From positions 82,501 through 146,500 of the forward strand of contig JAWDGP010002543.1 in the NCBI GenBank assembly GCA_033675545.1: 64,000 nucleotides of DNA, given 5' to 3'. Shown one piece after another: positions 30,401 to 43,089 of this stretch (position 1 is its first letter; each line of letters starts with the position of its first letter). Under the pieces are notes generated by a model, which made no database searches, was not told where the DNA came from, and saw only the letters and a list, made by a program, of their open reading frames with translations. A program made the position numbers and the translations under genes. The stretch is from Elysia crispata. Its lineage: Eukaryota; Mollusca; Gastropoda; Plakobranchidae.

Positions 30401-31597
30401 TATGCTGCTGATGTTCTTACATCAGATGAAGAGTCCATGGTGCGCATGAGAGTTGCTATTCAGAAAGAATTAGAAGGGGATGTTACTGATTGCAGTCAAA
30501 ATAATGTGTGGAAAGGCCTCTTAAGCAAACAAGGAATAGAGTTTCTGCACAAAGTTGAACGTGAGATTGATGAAGTCATGATAATCCCATGCCTCAGAAC
30601 CAAAAAAATACGCATATTTGGCTCTGAGAAGTCTGTGACACTGGTGAAAGTTCAAATAAATGACTATCTTGATAAACTTTCTGAGGGGGTCCATGAAGAA
30701 ATATTTCTGAAAGAACAAGGAAGACCAGTGGGACTTATGAAAGCTCTACTTAAACAATTTCCAGATGTCAGAAAAGATATTGTGAACAAGTTTGGAATAC
30801 AAGATGTTTTCATCAATTTTAAAAGGCAGATTTTGTCTGTTATTGGTTCAAAGGAATCGATAGACAAATTTAAACAAACGATCGACAATATACAGAAAAA
30901 CATGCAGCTAATCAATACAGCTAATGATACTGCAAGAGTCATGCCAGATTGTGTGACATGTATGTGCCCCATAGATGACATTACAGATATTTATCGCCTT
31001 GAAGGATGTGGACACAGCTTTTGCTCAACATGTTTACGCATGCAGCTTAGTGTGCAAGTGGATGACAAGCAGTTTCCTCTCACCTGTGGTGAAGAAAGTT
31101 GTGGAAAGCCATGGGTGTGGAAGGATATCAAAATGTGCATCAAGAAGGGTTGGATAGGTGAAGCAAAACTTGTTGAGAGAGCAGTGGATGCGTTTGTGGC
31201 TGCCAGTGGTGAGAGCTATAAATTTTGCCTCAGTCCAAACTGTCCCGTAGTTTACAAGATAACTGACAATGATGAAGGTTGTGAATTCAACTGTCCCTCA
31301 TGTCTGGCTAGTTTGTGCAGCTCTTGCCACACTGCTTACCACACAGGCCTGACTTGTCGTCAAGCTGCCAGTAGTGCTAGATCTGACCTGTCTTTACAAG
31401 AATGGATGAGGCTGAATTCAAGTAAGTGCAAGCCTTGTCCAGGGTGTCAGATTCCTGTGGAAAAAATCGCAGGTTGTAACAAAATGCACTGTAAATGTGG
31501 AACATATTTCTGTTGGATCTGTTTGGAAAAGTTTAGTGATGAGCAAAAGTGTTATGCACATCTTGTCAAAGCTCATGGAGGATTTTCTGATGTTTGA
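24479..31597 (+). CDS. DEAH-box RNA helicase fused to a RING-IBR-RING (RBR) E3 ubiquitin ligase, DEAH11/12-like
   Basis: One uninterrupted 2372-aa exon. Residues 212-238 hold four YYHDPE units; 329-460 hold eleven 12-aa RG units (GRGRGIGRGEGE type). Two related small domains follow (about 572-650 and 726-805), then a coiled coil (about 862-920). Helicase core: Walker A GETGSGKST 950-958, DEAH 1047-1050, SAT 1079-1081, motif V near T1201, motif VI QRKGRAGRT from 1248; HA2 and OB-fold regions to about 1570; RRM-like segment about 1683-1745. RBR: RING1 from C2158, IBR from C2250, RING2 C2320-C2348 with catalytic-type C2333 (AGC-NKMHC). Expected activities are ATP-driven RNA remodelling and thioester ubiquitin transfer. 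Plant DEAH11/12 share this helicase-plus-RBR plan. The ATG has purine -3 and G +4. The cellular role is not known; antiviral RNA handling is a guess. Confidence 0.93.
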   Translation: MGDKFRSKPVKRSGRPSYDDSDDTKSSSKEISIKVVIPTQHGPSGPSAQRPVQQAPHVDEMISGDCRHIPNRNPRNEYYDGLMQDFNAHSRHRDVCRDQMPDPYHNHNRRNDVYRPERSDCYMDSRHDLYRGPHKEFAGDLQGCQRQGYYFEQDRFFPRGASSGMPYDRPPSQQTPLSNMSREVSYDDPRRLYHVDSRERDGFHDIGRRPPWYYHDPEYYHDPEYYHDPEYYHDPDSGRRYSPRAAEMRCERPPLYELHELKAEGRVEHSGRAVGREFWEQRDHGGRESHAVSREGREGRGCSEGRGNVEGRDSGLGKGKGVGREEGGGRGRGIGRGVGEGRGRGIGRGEGEGRGRGIGRGEGQGRGRGIGRGEREGRGRGIGRGEGQGRGRGIGRGEGEGRGRGIGRGEGEGRGRGIGRGEGQGRGRGIGRGEGQGRGRGIGRGEGEGRGRGIGRGERERMGHGIGRDFGKGRGNGEDRDGEVSRLPIRGQIEKRDGGKILDEGNKINEQCRERKKRQRNEKRERSSSLESSLSVGSSCTATSTGSNIKDTNRPSVNEDTKVECSKNTKTSITIKKNFEDVEQLITVLKKHFKKKKSDAEMQILESSARILETESVCNICVRAGSKQQAKRLIKNMCQGIHQDLQVPCNYCISSWNSETGKGARRGYEQSENLAVQSHDKLKATAAEIQLSSTKPVHKEENEAAKNIGSKPTKNKSKFSKQTGAKIAITIKKGFDCKKEVVAFLKEVSGDFSSKIIEEHVLVNLQNGLTVCEYEVLDEAIAEELSKVLNQDSYVMATCISLKPGKKQGKGETKNIKSIIEEASVQINESVEKELANHENKVCQTGRSLLNLQTSEVSCNEDEGAQEICTLMDKLREFDCQKREFEQRIKKLKTELDLLDHNLNSQKDVDNILRDFGIECKRLSIGLPMYARRSDLIEKVKSNQVSIILGETGSGKSTQMAQYLWEAGLAGDGKIVCTQPRKVAALTLAERVSSELVRNVGSLVGYKTGGKQKFKEDTKILFYTDHTLLNECLKDPILSKFSCIIIDEAHERSIYTDILLGMIKSFLPQRPDLKLVITSATINPEIFIKYFDTSPELKVSGRAFPVDIVYEESDNSTPFENYEKKAIYKVVEIHKNQKKGDILVFLTSASEIMRCCEELTKRLTGRKDFVCFPLHGQLPPEEQRKVFKPLDKGVRKIIFSTNCAETSITIDGIQFVVDTGVVNEMRYDPRKNMSSLGTQIISQSSANQRKGRAGRTSSGTCYRLYTETDFDSMVTTNQPEILRVHLGQAVLKLAELGVDVREYNFVESPDQEAVDSAICVLQELQALTLENTLITEVGRWLSKLPFDPRQSCVVYLGYKKELLYDAVTLATLISNGSNMIYRGLNEAEEQISARTKSCFGSPYGDLFMWFEIYKKWVQLPKNEQTSWCRNNCVNYKVLSLTKQTISEIRQTLTKELDISFEFKFSDDENSLYLLRQIVFEANLPSLCHYSGHKRAGYFAASTGHQVHPHPSSNLAIQNHYPEWIIYTQLTKTSQDFIRGITMVEENWIKCAISSGKLPMDVFKIKDLKIEAVFHKEIGQRVFCQLVGPRFSNLRLLENTLAQAGMASVVVEADRDLGTLDVHSSTPMHPLEAKALDDVIDETVSNLRHENEELHIGQDKSGVRAVLGEGGCVEAVFMPQESNKVCITLADTTTTEESVKTKFSVFGNIEECTKFKKGRSWGLVKYKTFHEAKAAVSATVNDSELRANLMVNTNKPKNCDFEARLIWCRRPIKGKGTAIIRCPPLERCAVNGMIINVRGTLSEIKVSQKNEDELVVFNTGEAEEHEIKASIIENLTWDEEKQKKLQVNVIREQIDLSPAKLKKFEQQLKDEFQKLIPSEQFSIKMLPPKKGSQNYVAFISFENAINGFEACQTFRDRDLFLENQRVKISPNLKTKINIPKAIMKVCRSRFEGIKGMVESEDIGVTLNFRELSQGDYAADVLTSDEESMVRMRVAIQKELEGDVTDCSQNNVWKGLLSKQGIEFLHKVEREIDEVMIIPCLRTKKIRIFGSEKSVTLVKVQINDYLDKLSEGVHEEIFLKEQGRPVGLMKALLKQFPDVRKDIVNKFGIQDVFINFKRQILSVIGSKESIDKFKQTIDNIQKNMQLINTANDTARVMPDCVTCMCPIDDITDIYRLEGCGHSFCSTCLRMQLSVQVDDKQFPLTCGEESCGKPWVWKDIKMCIKKGWIGEAKLVERAVDAFVAASGESYKFCLSPNCPVVYKITDNDEGCEFNCPSCLASLCSSCHTAYHTGLTCRQAASSARSDLSLQEWMRLNSSKCKPCPGCQIPVEKIAGCNKMHCKCGTYFCWICLEKFSDEQKCYAHLVKAHGGFSDV
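25463..25858 (+). repeat. 36-bp coding minisatellite encoding RG repeats
   Basis: Eleven in-frame 36-bp units, each coding Gly-Arg-Gly-Arg-Gly-Ile-Gly-Arg-Gly followed by Glu-Gly-Glu, Glu-Gly-Gln, Glu-Arg-Glu or Val-Gly-Glu. The purine-rich composition opens long antisense frames that are not genes. RG/RGG stretches usually bind RNA and are targets of arginine methylation. Confidence 0.95.
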
Positions 31598-34500
31598 AAC
31601 ATATAGAAATCGTTGTTTCTTAATACTGAAAATGATAGGGTCTTTCTTGTTTTTGAATCCATCTACATGGCAAAAGAAATCTTCTCTATTGACACTCATA
31701 GAATTTAAGGAGTGGGAGATAGTGTATTTATGAAATATCCCAAGTTCTTCAAGAAGTAGGTAGAATTAGAATCTTTATGATTTTACTCAAAGAGCATAAG
31801 TATAATATGTTATTCACATGGTGGCTAGGGGATATTTCCTCTTTATGGGATATTATGCTCTTCCTTTTCTTGTTTTTAATGTAAGTTTGTGAGAAATGCA
31901 TAGCTTATTTTTTCATTTCTATTTTTCTTTTTTTTTTGTTGGGATGTAATATGGTATTTAATAATTGTTGTCTTCAGGAAATGATTTTAACATTCACTAT
32001 ACAGCCCTCTCCTAAATTCAAATTTATTGTAATGTCAGTTTTGTAAGCTTTTCTTAATCAGATGCTGTTTGTCATTTGGAAAATGAAGTTTTAAAATGTG
32101 TTTCCAAGTAGAATCCCACCCTTTGCATGAACCATATGTCAGACGTTAGTTCTAGAGGCTTCATTGATTATCCAAAGATACGAGCATAATGAATTATAAA
32201 ATTTTATGTTTAAGTTTTTTAAAAAAAAGGAATGTTAGAAAAACAAGTTAACTTCTGCGGCACAGTCTAATAATTTTTCTCACAATTTGAGATTAAAGAT
32301 TTGAGAGGACACTGCCAATGTTATAATCTTATATACGCATAAGATATTTGCACTTTAGGAGCAAGGAATTCTGAGTACCAAATTAGTATAGAAGATTTAT
32401 TGAATTTTTGCTCTGACTCTTCCTTAGTATTTTAATGTTATATTACCTTATAATTTAAATGTACTCTTTTAAACTACAGTAGAAAATAAGATAAAAGCCT
32501 GTTGTTCTATTTTGAAGAAGATGGATTTCCCTGTTCTTTCCATATATTATTATTACAATATACTCCATTCATTAAAGGTGCTCATCATGTATACTGTTGT
32601 TTATTGCAAAATATTGTTTTCACATAATTATTTAGGTAACTTTATTTGAGAACAATGGCCTATGACATGGTTTTCAAAGAGACATATGATGAATGTAAAT
32701 GAGGTATTTGCATACAAAACATGTGTCGTCTGCAGTTCAAACAAAGCGCTGTTTGTTTTCAGATGATCATCTGTGGCATATAACATGACAACTCGCAACT
32801 TTTTGAAGCAAAATTATTATTATGCAAGCCCTACAAAGTTAGATGAGGCATAAACATCAATTGATCTTTAAACGATTTTATTAACTCTTTAATTTAAAAC
32901 TGATATTTGTTTTAACTATAATTTGCTTACAAGAAGCAGAGGTAGACAAAGGATTACATTTCTTGATAGCTTGAGCTCTTTTGTGACAGGAAACAACAAA
33001 GACAACATAGCCTTACTGCGGCTGAAGGAAGATAGGGACAGGTGGAGAATCATGATCGCCGATGTCTGTTCCAGACAGGGCATTTGAGAGAGAGATAATT
33101 TGCTTAGGATAAATTAAATAGCTCTTTTTGACAAACATGTTTCTAAAAGGAATAAAGAATGACTTAAGACGAATTCTTGAAAGCAGTTTTTATATAAATT
33201 GAAATGTATTTTATATAGCAATAAAAATATGAACAAGTAAAATTGTTAAATTAAAAACTTTGAATGAACATTGGGTTCTTTATATAAATTTCAAATCCTT
33301 GAAAGATATTGGAATCTTTGCTAGACATGTTTAAATTTAAAATTTTCAGTCGGTAATTTGAGATTTAGAGACCATAAAGAAAACTTCATACATTATATTA
33401 TAACATGCTGTAAACTGTGTGGTCAATCATTAATATGTGTTTTTCAGATGTGGTTTATTACAAGGATAATGGTAAGGTTCTGTGCCTGAAATAATCTTAT
33501 TTCTGTGTATGTAAACTATCTTGCCATCAGTTTATAGCATTGTTATGAGATAATTTATTTTGATCTATTAAATTTATATTCAGGATAGTTTTAATATCCT
33601 TTATAAAACATGAATATAATGAACTTGATTCTCTATACAGTACATGCATTTTTATGGGGGGAGTTCTTTCCCAGTGGGCCTATGGTTATTCATGTATAGG
33701 CACGATTGGTTTTTAGGTAATCAGTGTTAGTTCACATTATGAATATCAGGATTTATTCCTACACTGTTATGAAAGTAATGACAAATTTACATATGTACAT
33801 GTATACAAAATGTCTCTTTTAAACTGTAACCTTTGATGGTATCTGATTTATTCATGTGACTTCTTCATTAAACACACTTCATTGCTGTTGTATTGGAAAA
33901 GTTAAGTATACCCTGGATAGATAGATAGCAAAGAATAAAACTGAACTCTACACTGCTTTCAAGTCACCAAGTGATTTGAGTGACTTAGAATGCTTGGTGA
34001 GATGTTTTGTTCCAGAATTGAAATATCTTGGCTTTTGTTGTGAGATAGGATTCCCAATGAAGTTGTGCTGCCTGCTCCAAAGGCGCAGCTATCTGCATTA
34101 TTCTAGAACTCTACTTAGCTTGGATATTTGAATTTTTTTTTAGTCGTTGAGATTTTGTAATCCAGATGATTATAGTTGTCAAATTTATTTGAAGCCTTTT
34201 TTAATTTTTAAATCAAAGTGAAAAGAGTGGAGAAGTAAATTGCATTTGCGATCATGTGGACAAATACACCCAATGCAATTTGAATTCATAAGCCAACTAC
34301 AAATTGTTCAATGTTGATTTTCTGTCAGCAGGTCTGCTGTTTCAAATTTTGTAAACGGTCAATATAGATCACAGGTCCAACTCTCAGAAGCAATTGCTTG
34401 ATATATGTTATGTTTATAGTTATTTTCTTTGAAATTCTTTTGTCTTATAAAAGTTAATATTCATTATTAGCAAGTGGAAAGAAGAAAAAAAAATTTTCTT

Positions 34501-37500
34501 GTTACAGCTATCTACTTTGATGCAATTTATTGGTCCTTTAAACTTTACACATTCTGTTTGGAATTTTTATGCATCAAAAAATAGTGTTGCTTCGTTGTAA
34601 ACTTCATGGATGTTAATGACTTAAATGCAATGTCATAAGTTTCCTCCATACTTCAAAGTTTTTATTTATTCAGCAATTCTAGGGTTTCCACCAATGCGCA
34701 CCTAATATATTAATTTGTTTGCTGCACTAACTAAGCACAAAACCCATAACAAACTTGTGTGTCTAGGAATGACTCAGTTTTTGAGGAGCATAAATGGCAT
34801 AGAAAATATCCTCATTCATGAGGGACAAAAATGTTTGCAGGCCAAGTCAAGACTGGTTCTCATGTCAGATAGGCTCCATAAAACTTCAAAGGCTGCTGAC
34901 ATGTGAGATTCAAGTCTTGTTACTGGAAGCTAGGCAATACTGTACATGCTTGGGTCAAAATTGAATTGAAAAATTGCTGGAAGATAAAACACTAAAAGAA
35001 TTATATGTGCATACTTGTGCATAATGCTTTTTTCCATGTTGTTTAAAGAAGCTATCCATAGGTACATATATTAAGCAGTAAAGGTTTTTGGTGCTGACAA
35101 GGTAACCAGTCTTCCATATTTACGCTTTACGCTAGAAATGACTATTAATAATTTTAAAAAATTATGTGTGATACCAAAATATCTACCTGTTTGGTATGTG
35201 TTATAGTAAATTGTGAATTAGAAAATATACCAATACATATAATATACAAAGTGATTTGTCTTTTTAATTCCATGAACTCTTTTGTTATATTTTGTCCTGA
35301 CATCGCTGTAACATAAAATTGTATGTGTCTTTGGCGAATTTTCTTAATACAGTAATGCATTTGAAATTGGAATAAAGTAAACCACTGGATGTGAAGTCAT
35401 TAGAAATCATCATTTAACTTTTAAATTATCTTTATTTGGATACTTACACATGTACAAAATGATAGGTGTGTGTTGGGGGGGGGGGGGGGAGGGGCGGAAT
35501 AGGGTGGATGAGCAATTAATGGCACAACTAAAAAAAAACTTATTTACATATTTTATTTCATTTTATTTTATTTATTAGATATTTATATATTGTACTTTTT
35601 TTTCTTTTTTTTTTTCAAAAGTGGGGTAGAGTGGTATATAAAATTCAAATATTGCAGCCCAAAAGAGTACTGTTTTTTGATGCAGCGTTCTTTTCAAAGT
35701 TTCAGGAAAGCAAATGATAAATGCAAAAATAAAAAATTGATTAAAATATTTTTTTTTAAATCTTTTGAGAAAAATAAAATGTTATAAATGACAGTTATAA
35801 ACAATAATTGGCAAGTATTTCGAAGCCTTGAAGCTGTTAGCACGATTTTTCGAGTTTATTTTTTTTTTTAGATTTTGATGTTGAAATAAACATTGTTTTA
35901 CCATCTCAAAATTACTTGAAGTTTAAAAAATTCATGCATGCACATACATGTACAGAGAAAAGGCTAGATTCACAGTGTTATCGATTTTCCGTTGTTGTTG
36001 TTGTTTTGTTTTGTTTTTTGTTTTTTTTATAGCATAACGACAGATCAGCAAAATACCCATCGTGAAAGATAAAATGGATTCATGGTAGAAAATTGTCTTA
36101 CTGTTTTAATTTTTCTATATATAAATAAAACTTCAAAGTGTTATGCCTTGTATGGATAATGAATCTTTTTTTAATTAATCAAGTTAGTCGAAGACTAATG
36201 TTTTACAATTTCCTTGTTTCGTTTCATAGCTTTCAACGAGGATTTTCCTCGACATCCTGGTGACATTTATTGAAAGTAGTTTCCATCAATTAAATACAAA
36301 TTATTAGTTACATATCACAACCAGATCGAAAGGGTCAGAAGTCACAAATTTTTACAAGAGATTCAAACACGCACAATAGTTTTATAAATTAAAGATTATC
36401 TTCATCTCATTTTTGTAATTTAATTTGTCAAAACTTTTCAGATTGAAAATAGGCAAAATTGCAATTCTTTAATTTTAAGGGAGTTATGAGGCATGATACT
36501 TGTACTGCTTTAGTTTAGTTTTTGCAACTCAAAAACTTGGTTATAAAATAATTTTCTTCTGATGAACTTAAGAAGGCAAAATGAAGTTTGACAATATAAT
36601 GATGTTATTTAACTACCTCTGCCAGTGTGGGTAGGTATAGGAAGAATAGCAAGAAAATCGTGATTATAGAAAATGACCTATAATCATTTCAAAAAATTAC
36701 TATGAATTTTTTCAAATCCCTATAACTTTAAAGCTTAAACTGGTAATGATATTTACTTTGAGAAATTTTTAAGATATTTTAACTTACACCAGTTTTCTCA
36801 CATCTGTTAATCAATCGCCAACATTCATACAAACGACAGTAACAGTGCAATCAATAATATTGGAGAAACTCCTTCGATTTGGAAAAAATTATTATCCTTA
36901 ACATTAATATTTAATGAAATATAACCGAAACAAAAGTGATTGTAAAGTTTCTCACGCAATCTGCAGCTTCAGCTCTTTTAATTGAAACAAATGTGAATTG
37001 GCATGCCTGTATTTAGCAGGTATAGTTCAAGGGAAAGATTTATTCTGCTTTAAACGAAACTTAACTTGCGTTACATCTCACATGTTTACTTATAAGTTAC
37101 TAACATTCAAGGAACAAGATTTAATTTCATGCAGTATAAAGGTAAAAAGAAAAGGAAACATTATTGAGCTTTACCAACATTATAACTTAATCAGAAAAAA
37201 AGCGGGCGATTTGCATAACATGATTGATAAGTAATAATTATGCCAGGTGTAGATATTTGTATCAAGTGTTCTCTTGAGCGATACCAATATTGCAAAAACA
37301 ACACCTGATAAAAGAAATTATATGGAATCAATATTTATCTTCTTAATAAAATCATTGAAAAAAAGGTAAAAAGGAAAGCACGGCTTGATTCAGTTTCAAT
37401 AGTATTGTGCTCCTCAGATACTAAAGTAAAGCGAGGCTAATGTCCATGCCTTGTTTGGAAAAATGAGTTCCAGGTATGGTTTTGAAATGCATTTTTTTCA

Positions 37501-37801
37501 ATAATGTGTCACTATATTTGGCAAAACCTTCAGGAAATATTCAAATTAATTGTTTCCTCTCAAAAGGATTAGTTGATTTTTTTTTTCTTTCTTGGAGGAT
37601 TCTCTCACCCATGTCGCCACCAATTCCGTTACAGAAATTAACAATTTGAACCGCATTTTTCCCTTTTTTTTTTACTTGAAATTCACACTTAAGTTTCTTC
37701 CTTGATGTTCCTCGTCAATCTATTTTCTTTTACAGTATTTAATATGGAGAGGCTCATACGAAGGAAAAAAAAAAAGAGATCAATCAAATGAAGAAAGGAG
37801 T

Positions 37802-37804
<3 letters not shown>
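31598..37804. other. 3' UTR of the helicase/RBR gene and intergenic DNA
   Basis: AT-rich with no further gene. ATTAAA (about 32570) and AATAAA (33151 and later) are possible polyadenylation signals. A G run lies at 35477-35489. Near 33449 a short acceptor-to-donor interval of about 24 nt looks exon-like but has no support. Small open frames in the region have no recognisable content. Confidence 0.5.

Positions 37805-37853
<49 letters not shown>
37805..37853. repeat. (AG)n microsatellite
   Basis: About 49 bp of pure AG dinucleotide repeat. Confidence 0.95.
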
Positions 37854-37856
<3 letters not shown>

Positions 37857-38020
37857 GAGAGATGTGGGGCTTACAGAAACCATATTTTTAAACTTTTGAA
37901 CCTTTACAACTTAAATAACATGGTGTCTGAAACTGTTATTAGCTGATATTCACCCTAAATTTATTCGAATGAATGGGTAGTGTCAAGGCCTACTATAATG
38001 GCCTTGGTAGTGTTCTTCAT

Positions 38021-38580
38021 CAGATTGTCTACTGGCTCAACATGGAACAGGCCTAATTATTTGATTGTCTACTGGCTCACCATGGAACAGGCCTAATTAT
38101 TTGACTGTCTACTGGCTCAACATGGAACAGGCCTAATTATTTGATTGTCTACTGGCTCAACATGGAACAGGCCTAATTATTTGATTGTCTACTGGCTCAC
38201 CATGGAACAGGCCTAATTATTTGACTGTCTACTGGCTCAACATGGAACAGGCCTAATTATTTGATTGTCTACTGGCTCAACATGGAACAGGCCTAATTAT
38301 TTGACTGTCTACTGGCTCAACATGGAACAGGCCTAATTATTTGACTGTCTACTGGCTCAACATGGAACAGGCCTAATTATTTGATTGTCTACTGGCTCAA
38401 CATGGAACAGGCCTAATTATTTGACTGTCTACTGGCTCAACATGGAACAGGCCTAATTATTTGATTGTCTACTGGCTCACCATGGAACAGGCCTAATTAT
38501 TTGACTGTCTACTGGCTCAACATGGAACAGGCCTAATTATTTGACTGTCTACTGGCTCAACATGGAACAGGCTTAATTAT
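38021..38580. repeat. 40-bp minisatellite, 14 copies
   Basis: The unit contains TCTACTGGCTCA, CATGGAACAGGCC and TAATTATTTGA. It is repeated 14 times with only two common variant positions (GATT/GACT and CAA/CAC), plus one T in the last copy. Copies 1-3 and 4-6 carry the same order of variants (T,A; T,C; C,A), showing a 120-bp higher-order unit. No coding frame is implied. Confidence 0.97.
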
Positions 38581-39008
<428 letters not shown>

Positions 39009-39384
39009 CCTGTGCCGGTATATCGTAGGTTTGTTTAACTAGAATTAGAGAGGATGGACATACTCTCTGCTAGAACCTCTTTTAACCTTTCCTGTACTTC
39101 TTGTTCCGAAAATGGAACATAACTGAAAAAATTTAGGATCTTCGTGTTAATTTTGGGGGGGCATCTGAAACTCCACCGATTCTTAAATTTACCAATTTTC
39201 ACTTCAGTTAAAGTTTTAACTATGTTGATATCGAAAATTTGATGATTGGTCGAGAAATGTTGACTTATTTAAGGTATATCTCCCGATACGGCATACATAA
39301 TGTCCCATTATTGGAACAGTTTACCTTAAGCGCAGCAAGGTTGTACTTTGGTTGGTAAAAGATGAGAAAATCGTAGCATAACAA

Positions 39385-40782
<1,398 letters not shown>

Positions 40783-40854
40783 CCCTCAGCCATTGATGCT
40801 TCTGTGCTTCTTTGTTTCTGATATAGCTCATCACTAATACTGTGATGTCAGGCC

Positions 40855-41040
40855 TTTTTGCACGACATAATTAAGGCCCCGTCAAGCAGGGTAGAATTTA
40901 AAAAAAAAGTGAGGTTAAAAAAAAATTCATCGATTATGGTGTGAGACTCGAACGCTTGAAAAAGGTCCTTCTGAGTTATTACTGAGAAGGCTACTGATTA
41001 GCCTAGTACATCAAAACTTCCTGACTTGTGGGCAAAAGAG
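40855..41040 (-). mobile_element. tRNA-derived SINE candidate
   Basis: On the minus strand GTTCGAGTCTCACACC, a B-box-like T-arm, follows CCTTCTCAGTAATAACTCAGAAGG, which can fold as an anticodon-like arm. An A-box-like TACTAGGCTAATCAGTAG lies before that. After the head come two T runs and a tail containing CTGCTTGACGGGG. The head resembles a degraded tRNA too altered to be a working tRNA gene. Both ends are approximate. Confidence 0.4.
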
Positions 41041-42320
41041 TATTCCGTAGTCTTTGGGAAATAGGCATATGGTGCTAATAAGAATGTTTAGCTAATTTTT
41101 TTATCCTCTTCATCGCCCATTATCAAGTTTGTGTAAAAAACTAGAATTCTCGTAAGGAAGAGCTCCACGTTCGTTTCGAAATACACTATAACATAATTTG
41201 TTCGCCCTCAAGACAATAACACATGTACTTTGTTTTAGTATCGTAGCTTGGTTTTACTCAACTTAAGCTACTATTTTTTCCCTCAAAGCAGTTATCTTTA
41301 GCATGGAGTAAATCGATCAGGACATTCGACAAGTATTAGCTTTCATACCTACATTGACGGTAATATGCATCGAACTACTATCTGCTCTTTTAATAGTTTT
41401 ATGACTGATCGAGGGTCTAACGCTTTCAATTCAAACGCATGCAAAGCATTTTAATAAGCCTCTGGTGCATTAAGGTACCTTTTATATCCTTCTCTGTACA
41501 CTAGCTCATACCCCCCCACCCTTTCCCAAAATCTTGATTGCTTCGCCTTTTATTCCACCTTTATCATCAATGAGTTTCGTTTCTAAGTCCATTAATTCTA
41601 ACTTTAACATCAGATGCTCAGTTACCCAACAATTTAGGTCGAGTTTTCATCGTGTCATCAAGAATCACAGTATTGTATATTAATGTATAATTATGATAAC
41701 CTAAGTTTTGTAAGGTAGTTGTAGGGGAGAGATACTTCTTGTCTCGCCGACTGCTATTCCCGAGCCTGTTATTATTTGGGGTTCAAAACCTGTCCTCAGT
41801 TTGTTATTATGCCATGTGATATCTCTCCAGTCTGACGCGGACCGTACCCCCCCCCCCCCCCCACCTTTTTTTCAGCCTTCTCTCAATGAACTCCTCCCAT
41901 TTCTCTCCGACCTGACGGGCCGACCTATAACTCATATTTCTCATCATACTGTGGAAATCATTTGACCAACGAAAGATCCATCATTAAGGTAGGCTACGAA
42001 GTTCTAAGTTTGCTGTTGGAGAAATTCCCTTTTTTGGCGGATAAATCATACTGAGCATAAAAAAGGGGAAAAAAAAAAAAAACAGCGGTACGAAGTGATA
42101 AACAAACAATTATAACTCGGATAGGCCTATACCTTCTCTTCCAGAGCCTCTAGCCTCTTCCGTACCGTTCAGTAATTATAAAAAAAAAAAATCCATCCCC
42201 AAAGGTCCAGTCCCGATTCTTTTTACCTTTCAATAATTCATTACCTCACCCCCCACGATCCTGTCAGGCTCCCCAAACTCGTGTAGATCTATTACCTAGT
42301 CTCTGTCTGTCTGTCTGTCT

Positions 42321-42322
<2 letters not shown>
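41041..42322. other. intergenic, no gene seen
   Basis: Several homopolymer runs (C near 41849-41862, A near 42068-42082 and 42180-42191). A GGGGTTCAAAACC word near 41778 resembles a B box but has no matching A box at the right distance. Confidence 0.45.

Positions 42323-42382
<60 letters not shown>
42323..42382. repeat. (CT)n microsatellite
   Basis: About 60 bp of CT dinucleotide repeat preceded by four CTGT units. Confidence 0.95.
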
Positions 42383-42384
<2 letters not shown>

Positions 42385-42578
42385 CTATCCTTAGAAGTTA
42401 GGACTATGTCCTGCCCTTTAGTCCTCAGCTCTTCTCTCAAAAACACTCCCGAGCCTACTATCGAAAGCCTAATTCGTCGCGAACTCAACCCTATCATCTA
42501 AAAATATAAATAAATCTATAATTGCAGATTGGGTGAAGTTGAAGAGGTCGGATCGGCTAACAATATTCAAGATATTAA

Positions 42579-42792
42579 ACAACATTAAATCTGAAGGTAT
42601 CGTAACAACATTAAATCTGAAGGTATCGTAGCAACATTAAATCTGAAGGTATCGTAGCAACATTAAATCTGAAGGTATCGTAGCAACATTAAATCTGGAG
42701 GTATCGTAGCAACATTAAATCTGGAGGTATCGTAGCAACATTAATCCGTCAGTATCGCAACAACATTGATCTACGGGTATCTCAAAAACATT
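42579..42792. repeat. 26-bp tandem repeat, about 8 copies
   Basis: The unit is CAACATTAAATCTGAAGGTATCGTAG-like. Copies 1-4 are nearly identical, copies 5-6 carry GGAGG in place of GAAGG, and copies 7-8 diverge strongly. This gradient is expected of an array that grows at one side and decays at the other. Confidence 0.93.
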
Positions 42793-42852
42793 AAAGCTAC
42801 ATGGAGGCTTTTCAATATGAACTAATAGTTATAAAATTGAGAAAGGGTAAGC

Positions 42853-42854
42853 TT

Positions 42855-42897
<43 letters not shown>

Positions 42898-43002
42898 TTG
42901 GTGATAGGTACATAAATTAAGAAAATTAGAATGAAGATAGATAGAGAAGGAGATCCATAGAGAAAGGAAGAGCGAAGAGCGAGTTATATAAACATGGAGG
43001 GG

Positions 43003-43056
<54 letters not shown>

Positions 43057-43089
43057 GGGGGGAGGGAGTGAGAGAGAGAGTCTAAAAAG
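42853..43089. repeat. (GT)n-(GA)n and (GA)n microsatellites
   Basis: GT repeats at 42853-42879 join GA repeats to 42898. A second GA tract spans about 43007-43052, followed by G-rich interruptions. Confidence 0.93.

Noticed and set aside
33449-33473. Tiny acceptor-to-donor interval downstream of the helicase/RBR gene
   Set aside because: It would be a micro-exon of about 24 nt far beyond the stop codon; such matches are common by chance.
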